Below, piece by piece: positions 13,501 to 21,412 of a stretch of 64,000 nucleotides of DNA (its first letter is position 1; each line of letters starts with the position of its first letter). The stretch is taken from the NCBI RefSeq assembly GCF_045679555.1, contig NC_092092.1, positions 10,478,690-10,542,689 on the forward strand, read 5' to 3'. The notes beneath the pieces are model-generated. The model was given only the letters and a program-made list of their open reading frames with translations. It ran no database searches and was not told where the DNA came from. Source of the stretch: Salvelinus alpinus. Taxonomy: Eukaryota; Chordata; Actinopteri; Salmoniformes; Salmonidae. Both the position numbers and the translations under genes were made by a program.

Positions 13501-16500
13501 TTATGCATGTAATGCGTTTATTATTAATGTGCATTTTTATGGTGAAAGTTATCTTCCCAGACCTTGAAACTCACGCGCTGCATACAGTATGTATGCCAGT
13601 TAGACTCTACACCTGTTGTAAAGCAGATTAATGTGCTTAATTTTAAAGAAGTTATTTGGCCACTTTAGTTGTGATTACAACCCTTATCAAAACATATAGG
13701 CCTATGGGGTAGGCTACATGAGGTGTGCAACTATTATTTGAAAAAGTAGAAAAGAAAAAAAAGAATATGCTGTTTGCCTTAAGCTGGGGATCATTCACAA
13801 GTGATAGGCTAATATTGTCACCGATCACACTATTTCTAGATTTAATCTTGTCTTTACATATACTAAATGATATATGTGTGAAATTTGTTTTGATTTAGAA
13901 TGAACCATTATCATGCACCTGTCGGGAAACAGGGGCGGGGAAAAAATACGTCATCTCTGCACGTAAATAGCAAATGGAGGATGCTTTTCCTGTGGTTCAT
14001 TTTCATGCCAGCTAGATAGTCTATACTTCTGTTGTAAAGATAAGCAATGTGATTAATATTTGCTTAATATTAGGAAAGTTGAGAAATAAATATAGTAGGC
14101 CTAGCCTATAGAAAACTGATGGGATCCTCCTCTTTTTAATAGAGGCCATCACTCGGTTCTCACGCAATTGCATAGCCTATACAAATGTTGCGCAACACGA
14201 GCTTATGGGCTCTCATTAAGTGTTTGATTAGATTTTAGATTACATTTGCATTGACGTCAGAGTGATTAGAGGGACAATAGAGTGCTGAGTACCAGGCAGT
14301 TAGTAAGTTTGGTAGGCTACTAATGACCATCAGCAGCATCAGAGCTTGGAGAAGCCTAATTACTGTGAGTAAACGATCACATGGAATTTGACTACCTTCA
14401 GGACTCGTGACCGCTGGTGTGGTGGTAATACAGCCACCGCATCCCTAATTTCACATGATTTGGAAAGGCACACACCTGTCTATATAAAAGGTCCCACAGT
14501 TGACAATGCATGTCAGAGCAAAAACCAAGTCATGAGGTCGAAGGAATTGTCCGCAGAGCTCCGAGACAGGATTGTGTTGAGACACAGATCTAGGGAAGGG
14601 TACCAAAAAATGTCTGCAGCATTGAACACAGTGGCCTCCATAATTTTTAAATGGAAGAAGTTTGGAACCACCAAGACTCTTCCTAGAGCTGGCCACACAG
14701 CCAAACTGAGCAATCGGGGAGAAGGGCCGTAGTCAGGGAGGTGACCAAGAACCGGATGGTCACTGTCAGAGCTCCAGAGTTCCTCTGTGGAAATGGGAGG
14801 CATCCATCTCTGCAGCACTCCACCAATCAGGCCTTTATGGTAAAGTGGCCAGACGGAAGTGACTCCTCAGTAAAAGGCACATGACAGCCCGCTTGGAGTT
14901 TGCCAAAAGGAACCTAAAGGACTCTTAGACCATGAGAAACAAGATTCTCTGGTTTGATGAAACCAAGATTGATCTCTTTTGCCTGAATGCCAAGCATCAC
15001 GTCTGGAGGAAACCGGACACCATCCCTACGGTGAAGCATGTTGGTGGCAGCATCATGCTGTGGGGATGTTTTTTAGCGGTAGGACCTAGGAGACTAGTCA
15101 GGATCAAGGGACAGATGAACAAGGGGGAAAGTACAGAGAGATCCTTGATGAAAACCAGCCAGCTCTCCTGCTATCTCTCTCAGAATGACCTTCTTGATCC
15201 AAATCAGTCAGGTTTCAAGACTAGTCATTCAACTGAGACTGCTCTTCTCTGTGTCACGGAGGCGCTCCGCACTGCTAAAGCTAACTCTCTCTCCTCTGCT
15301 CTCATCCTTCTAGACCTATCGGCTGCCTTTGATACTGTGAACCATCAGATCCTCCTCTCCACCCTCTCCGAGCTGGGCATCTCCGGCGCGGCCCACGCTT
15401 GGATTGCGTCCTACCTGACAGGTCGCTCCTACCAGGTGGCGTGGCGAGAATCTGTCTCCGCACCACGTGCTCTCACCACTGGTGTCCCCCAGGGCTCTGT
15501 TCTAGGCCCTCTCCTATTCTCGCTATACACCAAGTCACTTGGCTCTGTCATATCCTCACATGGTCTCTCCTATCATTGCTATGCAGACGACACACAATTA
15601 ATCTTCTCCTTTCCCCCCTCTGATAACCAGGTGGTGAATCGCATCTCTGCATGTCTGGCAGACATATCAGTGTGGATGACGGATCACCACCTCAAGCTGA
15701 ACCTCGGCAAGACGGAGCTGCTCTTCCTCCCGGGGAAGGACTGCCCGTTCCATGATCTCGCCATCACGGTTGACAACTCCATTGTGTCCTCCTCCCAGAG
15801 TGCTAAGAACCTTGGCGTGATCCTGGACAACACCCTGTCGTTCTCAACTAACATCAAGGCGGTGACCCGTTCCTGTAGGTTCATGCTCTACAACATTCGC
15901 AGAGTACGACCCTGCCTCACGCAGGAAGCGGCGCAGGTCCTAATCCAGGCACTTGTCATCTCCCGTCTGGATTACTGCAACTCGCTGTTGGCTGGGCTCC
16001 CTGCCTGTGCCATTAAACCCCTACAACTCATCCAGAACGCCGCAGCCCGTCTGGTGTTCAACTTTCCCAAGTTCTCTCACGTCACCCCGCTCCTCCGCTC
16101 TCTCCACTGGCTTCCAGTTGAAGCTCGCATCCGCTACAAGACCATGGTGCTTGCCTACGGAGCTGTGAGGGGAACGGCACCTCCGTACCTTCAGGCTCTG
16201 ATCAGGCCCTACACCCAAACAAGGGCACTGCGTTCATCCACCTCTGGCCTGCTCGCCTCCCTACCTCTGAGGAAGTACAGTTCCCGCTCAGCCCAGTCAA
16301 AACTGTTCGCTGCTCTGGCACCCCAATGGTGGAACAAACTCCCTCACGACGCCAGGTCAGCGGAGTCAATCACCACCTTCCGGAGACACCTGAAACCCCA
16401 CCTCTTTAAGGAATACCTAGGATAGGATAAAGTAATCATTCTAACCCCCCCCCCCCCCTTAAAAGAGTTAGATGCACTATTGTAAAGTGGTTGTTCCACT

Positions 16501-19500
16501 GGATATCATAAGGTGAATGCACCAATTTGTAAGTCGCTCTGGATAAGAGCGTCTGCTAAATGACTTAAATGTAAATGTAATGTAAATGAAAACCTGCTCC
16601 AGAGAGCTCAGGACCTCAGACTGGGGCGAAGGTTCACCTTCCAACAGGACAACAACCCTAACCACAGAGCCAAGACAAAGCAGGAGTGGCTTCAGGACAA
16701 GTCCCTGAATGTCCTTGAGTGGCCCAACCAGAGCTTGGACTTGAACCCGATCGAACATCCCTGGAGAGACCTGAAAATAGCTGTGCAGTGACCTACATAT
16801 CCAACCTGACAGAGCTTGAGAGAATCTGCAGAGAAGAATGGGAGAAACTCCTCAAATACAGGTGTACCAAGCTTGTAGCGTCATACCCAAGAATAATCGC
16901 AGCCAAAGGTGCTTCAACTAAGTACTGAGTAAAGGCTCTGAATACTTGTGTAAATGTCATATTTCATTATTATTATTGTTGCTTTTTAATTAGCAAAAAA
17001 AATGAAATACCTGTTTTTGCTTTGTCATTACTGTGTGTAGACTGATGGGGGGGGGGGGGATCACATTTAATCAATTTTAGAAAATGGCTGTAACGTAACA
17101 CAATGTGGGGTCTGAATACTTTCCGAATGCACTGTATGTCTTAACCTTTCTATATGGGGTTCCCTTTACAATCTGGGCTGAAATTATGCTTCACCAGAGT
17201 TTCAGTCTTAATGAAAAACACGAAGTGAAAGTACAAAAATACATTGAGGCACTTCCTTGTTCTGGCTCAAGTTTCTCTTTAGCAAATCAGTGAACACAGG
17301 GATCCAATTAGGCCTAGTGCTTTTAAACCTGTAGTACACTTTCTGCTTGCAGTGAACCGTAGTGGTCATTAGGGCCTACAAATGTAAACAAAACCAACGT
17401 GAACACAAAGTTCATAAAATATACATTTCTGAGAAGAAAAGACACTGTTCTGGTGAGCTCAAATGTGTAAACCCCCTTAGTTAACTGAAAAACATGACAA
17501 ACGAAAGCCAACGTGTTTGGGCATGGTGTCAGCCTGTTTCAGGGCGTAAAGATGAAGCCTGACACCATGCCCAAATGCATTGGCCTGTTTGTCTTGTTCT
17601 TAACTATTTCTAACTAAATGCCACGAAAATAAAGGCTTTTTAAGGCTCGATTCAATCCGTATCGCTGAAGATCAGCTTTACAGCATGATTGACATTTAAA
17701 GCCAACGTTCTCTCATTAGCGGAGACTGCATTCAAGGTAAATGCTGCATATGTCGGCTCAATCTGAAATTACCTTAAAACTTCAAGCGTGCTACATCGCT
17801 GAACTTCAGCGATACGGATTGAATCAAGCCCTAATCAAGAAGTTAATCTCTCCATTTTTCTACATAGAAATGTCAGCTACAGTCATCTCTCTCTCTTCTG
17901 GTACCATACTTTAGTCCTGGTAGGTCCCTGACGCTGGCTGCGATCTCTCCTGCCTCGGGACACAACTTCTCCACCATCTCCAGAGGACCCCACAGAGACT
18001 TGTTGTATCCAAGAAATGACTTCTTCACTGCGGGTGCAAGAATAAACATTGAGCCTTATCTCATGGGTAATGTTACACAACACAGTCGAGAAAATATGTT
18101 GTTGCATTTAACTATCAAGAAAATAATGGGAAAGGGGAGATTATTGCATATTTATATATCCCGGCACGTCCTGCCAACAGCGGGCATTGAGGATGATACA
18201 GTATGTGTTGATTAATGAACATAACAAATCATTATGTAATAAAAATGTGTCCATGAGCTGATAGTGTCAACATTATGAATGGGATTCAACTAGTTCTGCA
18301 CCATGGTAACGATGATAAGTGAATACCTCTGAGACCATGTTTGAGGCAGTGCTCCATGACAACAAAGAACTGCTGGAGTGGGGGGTAGTCGGAGTCCAGG
18401 GTGCGTCCAAAACTGAGGGCCGACTCGATCAGGCCTTTGATGCTGAGCTTGGCCATATTCAGCAGGTTGGCTCTCTCCATCGCCATAGGGTCCCGCAGAG
18501 CTGGAGAGGGAAGGAAACAGAACCACATTTGGGAGTGGTCAATTCAAACACTACCTATAGTATGTCAACAAAGAGCCATGCCATTATGTTTTGCATAGTG
18601 GTGTACACAAACATACATACATACATACATACAGCACATGTTGACATCTGTAATGCCCATCTACATTATGTCAATAAACAGTCATCAATTCATCATCTCA
18701 CATTTCATAGTTCCATTTCATAGTTCCATTTCATAGTTCCATTTCATAGTTCTCTGCGATATGTGTTGTACAGACATGACACCGTATGCAGGCACGTTAT
18801 TGGGTTTCATCCTGTCTAATAAATAACCTTTTCTGATCAACTAAATTTGTGACGAGTGTTTCATTACTATTTCTGAACCAGAAGAAAACTTTGATCAGAA
18901 ACAGTTTTGCACCGGCCTTTAGCTGTAAATATGCAACTGACACATGGGGCAAATGATGCAATCTATCATGTTGCTATTTTGCTTCAGATCAGAGTAATCA
19001 GTAGGTGAGAGATCTATTAATGTGCGATCTGTGCGTTACAGGCCTATTCCCACTCCACATGGGATGCAGCTGGTCTGAATCACCCAAAGTAACTGCAGCA
19101 AGCATCGCATCACGATTTGAGCTCGGGGTGTGGTTCTAACTAGCTATTGGTTAATCACACAAAAACATAAGGTTATCACCATTTGACAGTGAATGAGTTG
19201 AATTGATAAGAGAATAATTCCAAACAGATTCGTCGGCCGATGCGTAAGCTCACGCAGAAAAATAGATTCATGTCGCACAATCAACAATGACCGAGATATA
19301 TGCATTTGATACTGTAGCAACATGTATGGAGCAGGAACGGGATGACATGACAGCTGTGTTGATCTATGCAAAATCAAACAACAAAACAAGATGAGCACAT
19401 AACTCCAAATTACCTTGGGCACTCCATTCGTTTACAAAAGATGTGGGTTCCGCTACCTTCGCCAAAACATGACTGCTGCTTCCTGAAAAGGTCTCTGATG

Positions 19501-19693
19501 CTTTCCTGGCTAGTGCAAATATGGGTGCCTGCCATCTCCCGTCCCCGGCTCTCATGGTCGTGGACGTGGTGGTGCTAGCTTTCTCACCGGCCGATTTTTC
19601 TTCCTGAAACCTAAGGATTCCGAATACTTGAGACTTCTCTTTGTTGCTCTCTGCTTCAGCTAATGCAAGGTCGTGCTCTGCAGGTGTCGCCAT
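4086..19693 (-). CDS. rufy2: RUN and FYVE domain-containing protein 2 (rufy2-like), 18 coding exons
   Basis: RUFY proteins are endosomal adaptors: the RUN domain binds small-GTPase-linked partners and the FYVE finger binds phosphatidylinositol 3-phosphate. I located 18 exons by AG/GT junctions; summed lengths stay in phase and give 700 residues plus TGA (4,086-4,088). Exons: 19414-19693, 18327-18500, 17910-18027, 11662-11763, 10785-10908, 10341-10405, 9374-9439, 8914-8983, 8715-8816, 8455-8571, 7975-8142, 7746-7843, 5709-5828, 5274-5403, 5027-5121, 4665-4713, 4426-4506, 4086-4229. Order: N-terminal tail (1-93), RUN (about 100-265), coiled coil (about 285-625), FYVE (about 630-695). The RUN core ([20 protein letters not shown]) and the coiled-coil segment [14 protein letters not shown] match vertebrate RUFY2 rather than RUFY1 or RUFY3. 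The start was chosen as MATPAEHD; an ATG nine codons upstream is in frame. Salmonid genome duplication makes a second copy elsewhere likely. Confidence 0.93.
5429..5610. mobile_element. Small foldback element in rufy2 intron, copy 1
   Basis: It starts 'ctctattcagtctgtatcgc' and ends with the inverse, 'gcgatacggaatgaatagag'. The same design recurs at 17,643-17,831 in another intron of the same gene. Terminal inverted repeats and lack of coding point to a non-autonomous DNA transposon. Confidence 0.55.
5936..6678. repeat. 39-bp minisatellite, 19 copies, in rufy2 intron 13/12 region
   Basis: The unit ([13 protein letters not shown] if read on the plus strand) repeats 19 times with few substitutions: G/A in the GCC-AGA/AAA codon, GAC/GGC, and GAA/AAA. 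It lies between coding exons at 5,709-5,828 and 7,746-7,843. Because 39 is a multiple of three and the unit lacks stops in several frames, long frames appear on both strands (291, 281 and 203 codons). I treat these as by-products of the repeat. Confidence 0.9.
7585..7692. mobile_element. Small palindromic element (MITE-like)
   Basis: The ends are inverse: 'gggccggtttcccgcacaca' on the left and 'ggaaaccgggcc' on the right. The interior repeats the symmetry with 'attgaaagtactttttagtc'. About 108 bp long, inside a rufy2 intron just downstream of exon 12. It resembles a palindromic salmonid MITE. Confidence 0.5.
9516..10241 (-). mobile_element. Internally deleted Tc1/mariner element
   Basis: The left end is 'tacagttgaagttggaagtt' and the right end is the inverse, 'cttccgacttcaactgta'. 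The length is about 726 bp against roughly 1.6 kb for a full salmonid Tc1, so much of the transposase is lost. It sits between rufy2 exons 6 and 7. TA dinucleotides flank both ends, as expected for Tc1 insertion. Confidence 0.75.
10756..10776. repeat. 21-bp poly-G tract at the rufy2 exon 5 donor
   Basis: Twenty-one consecutive G on the plus strand, hence poly-C on the transcript. The tract begins eight bases beyond the exon boundary at 10,785, immediately after the donor GTGAGTCA. Confidence 0.9.
10991..11452 (+). mobile_element. Short deleted Tc1-like element
   Basis: The left end has 'cataagtattcaccccc' and the right end the inverse, 'ggggggtgaatacttatg', then 'ataggcactgtat'. The interior block 'ggggttgacatgatttttga' also occurs in the Tc1-like copy at 25,203, so both belong to one family. 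About 460 bp, in rufy2 intron 4. Confidence 0.65.
12324..14447. mobile_element. hAT-like non-autonomous element nested in Tc1
   Basis: The insert begins 'tagggctgtggcggtcac' and ends with the imperfect inverse, 'ggtggtaatacagccaccgc' then 'atcccta'. Flanking octamers are attggaca (12,316-12,323) and atttcaca (14,448-14,455), six of eight matching, as an aged 8-bp target duplication. Joining the flanks restores the expected Tc1 sequence (aattgattgg...catgatttgg). The 2.1-kb interior has no long frame. The eight-base duplication points to the hAT superfamily. Confidence 0.7.
14932..16425 (+). pseudogene. Chimeric frame: Tc1 transposase fragment joined to L2 reverse transcriptase
   Basis: A 497-codon frame. 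About the first 65-75 residues come from Tc1 transposase ([20 protein letters not shown], then IMLWGCF), drifting out of its native frame near the junction. From 15,157 it continues in frame into L2 reverse transcriptase with [31 protein letters not shown] and the catalytic YADDTQLIF. The conserved L2 C-terminus ([18 protein letters not shown]) follows and a stop ends the frame. The endonuclease domain is missing, so it cannot retrotranspose on its own. The fusion is an accident of insertion. Confidence 0.85.
15157..16585 (+). mobile_element. 5'-truncated L2-like LINE nested in Tc1
   Basis: It is bounded by perfect 9-bp duplications, atgaaaacc, at 15,148-15,156 and 16,586-16,594. It encodes the C-terminal part of a reverse transcriptase and ends with the L2-type tail 'gtcgctctggataagagcgt' and a 'aatgtaaatgtaa' simple repeat. 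The 13-bp poly-C near 16,446 lies in its 3' region. The uninterrupted frame and exact target duplication suggest a fairly recent insertion into an older Tc1. Confidence 0.88.
17516..17575. repeat. Hairpin-forming inverted repeat in rufy2 intron 3
   Basis: The arms 'tttgggcatggtgtcag' (17,516-17,532) and 'ctgacaccatgcccaaa' (17,559-17,575) are perfectly complementary over 17 bp around a 26-base loop. I do not recognise it as a known element. Confidence 0.75.
17643..17831. mobile_element. Small foldback element in rufy2 intron, copy 2
   Basis: It starts 'aggctcgattcaatccgtat' and ends with the inverse, 'atacggattgaatcaagcc'. It matches the design of the copy at 5,429-5,610 and is better preserved. 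It ends only about 80 bp downstream (on the transcript) of rufy2 exon 3. Confidence 0.6.
18610..18753. repeat. Simple tandem repeats
   Basis: A run of 'acat' tetramers lies at about 18,610-18,633. Four copies of the 13-mer 'catttcatagttc' lie at about 18,702-18,753. Both are in rufy2 intron 1. Confidence 0.85.
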
Positions 19694-20433
19694 CGTCGAA
19701 ATATCATACGGACAATTCACCTGGCGACCATTGTTGCAGAAATGTCTGGGATAGCATTGCTAAATCATCCAATCCCAACACTATAATGCCTATCACATTT
19801 CGTCTACATTCTAAGTGTGAACGCCGCTTTCACAGTCATCAATGACAAATTATTATCCCTTATTCGCCGCAGAGTGTAAAGATCCTATGAAGCCGAATCC
19901 CTAAGGTTCGTATGGGTGGCGTCAAAAACACACTACGTAATGGCGTGAGATACTTGGGATTCTGCTACCCTCTACCGCGGGCTGGAAGAAATCAAGTTGT
20001 TTCTGCATACAATTTGGAGTACTGTATACTATAATGATATGGTATCAATTATTTAAACGGAGTAAAATAAAATATGATTTAAGTAATTAAATATTAATAA
20101 AACAATTAGTATACTTGCCTAGCTCTATAAAGTGTTTCGAGAAAATAGAAGTGTTGATCAGACATTAATATTTCTTGTCATTAAAAGTTCACAGAAATGA
20201 ATAATCTTACTAAGTAATGAATAAAAAAATGGTCACTAGATAAACTTGATGCATGTCCCTCTAAAGTTAATAAATGATCTGAAATTTATAGTTTTCATAA
20301 TTCAATGGAGCCTTTCAGTAGGATTCCAGTTTTTCCAAGTCTGTATCTGTAATACTCAGTTATAAAAGAGTGTTGCAGCCAATTGTACCACAATATGATT
20401 GAGAAGAAATTATAGGCTATCTGCTTTGTTTAC
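19694..20433. other. Upstream region of rufy2; no element recognised
   Basis: It contains the presumed promoter and 5' UTR for the main transcript, which starts coding at 19,693. No clear TATA box or large CpG cluster was identified by eye. The distal half is AT-rich. Confidence 0.4.
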
Positions 20434-20509
20434 CTTGACTGTATGCAAGTCGCTCCATGCTCTCAGTATGAGTGATGCCCCAGCGATGTAAACTCTGAGG
20501 GGAATACAT
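20434..20509 (-). CDS. rufy2: Candidate alternative first coding exon of rufy2
   Basis: An ATG at 20,509 in good context (TTCACCATG) opens a 25-codon frame, MYSPQSLHRW..MERLAYSQ, ending CAAG before a donor GTAAAC at 20,433. The leftover single base gives phase 1, the phase rufy2 exon 2 needs (G joined to CT gives Ala). A pyrimidine-rich tract and AG precede the exon, near 20,550. A further donor-like site, CCTGAG then GTAAGT, lies at about 21,524 and could end an untranslated exon. RUFY genes are known to use alternative N-termini. This is inference: it could belong to another transcript or be chance. Confidence 0.35.
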
Positions 20510-21162
20510 GGTGAAGATCACTTCAACCCAAGATGGTCCTGGGACCTGGACAAAACTATTTAGTTGGGCAGTAAGAGAGGAGAGAAGTCGAAGTGTTACA
20601 CAAATAAATGTAAATTAGAATTCATGCAAAACCAAAATCACAAAATTGAAGGGGAAATAACTGATTTATGTGCCCGAGGGCCAACTGAGGCCCACACAGT
20701 GTCAGTTGGTCACAAACCAACATAAAACAGGAATATTCTGACGCAGTATAATGTGCACTTTATTGTCCTTAGTTTTGAATCTGGACCATAACACAGCATG
20801 TCATGAGCTCATGGAGAGAGATAAACAATGTAATAAAGCCGAGCAATATGATTATAAATATGTTGGTCTTGGATCCATTAACTAAATAAGCTGAACATTG
20901 TTCCGTGGAACCATACAGATTCTATTAACTTGCCTATTCCATTTCCCAATTCTACAGGGGGAACAGCCTTCTTATATTTTCAGAAGCAAGCAGGAACCAG
21001 GACTGTGGAGTCCATTGTGTCCACGGACAGTGTCAGTAACGTTTCTGCTGTTTTCCTGCTGATTTGCCAGTCAGTGCTGCACTATCATATGACTCTGATT
21101 TCCTGCGGCACCCTCCCTGTCTACCAGTTACACATGGCCTGAGATATGTCCTCTACACTCTG
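20510..21162. other. No recognised feature
   Basis: Unique-looking DNA with short frames only, apart from the possible acceptor tract at about 20,550 discussed with the alternative exon. Confidence 0.4.
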
Positions 21163-21412
21163 TAACATCCTCCCTGAGATATGTACTCTATACTATAACA
21201 TCCTCCCTGAGAGATATAATCTACATTATAACATTCTCCCTGAGATATATATTCTATACTGTAACATTCTCCCTGAGAGATATAATCTACATTATAACAT
21301 TCTCCCTGAGATATGTACTCTACACTGTAAGATCCTGCCTGAGAGATATATTATATTCTATAACATCCTCCCTGAGATATGTACTCTACACTGTAACATC
21401 CTCCCTTCTGTG
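21163..21412. repeat. 33-bp minisatellite, about 7-8 copies
   Basis: The unit contains 'aacatcctccctgagatatg' followed by 'tactctacactgt', with two alternating variants (gagatatgtactct and gagagatataatct). The alternation suggests a 66-bp higher-order unit. A plus-strand frame (NILPEICTLYY repeated) results from the 33-bp period and is not taken as a gene. Confidence 0.85.

Larger units (their letters stand above)
12058..17135 (+). mobile_element. Tc1/mariner element broken by two later insertions
   Basis: The left end is 'tacagtgcaaagtattcaga' and the right end 'tctgaatactttccgaatgc' then 'actgta'. Its plus-strand body resumes after a hAT-like insert (12,324-14,447) and after an L2 LINE (15,157-16,585). 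Transposase fragments include [16 protein letters not shown] (14,932 onward) and [17 protein letters not shown] (about 16,815). Frameshifts make it inactive. The whole nest occupies rufy2 intron 3. Confidence 0.85.
10785..18500 (-). other. rufy2: rufy2 exons 2-5: RUN domain
   Basis: Exon 2 (18,327-18,500) encodes the helix with [20 protein letters not shown]. Exon 3 (17,910-18,027) encodes [17 protein letters not shown]. Exon 4 (11,662-11,763) encodes [20 protein letters not shown]. Exon 5 (10,785-10,908) encodes [20 protein letters not shown]. Junction phases are 1, 2, 2 and 0. Intron 3 is the longest (11,764-17,909) and is mostly transposon. The exon-5 donor is followed at once by a 21-base homopolymer. 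Confidence 0.9.

Noticed and set aside
18319-18723. 134-codon plus-strand frame
   Set aside because: Shadow of rufy2 exon 2 and the adjoining simple repeats.
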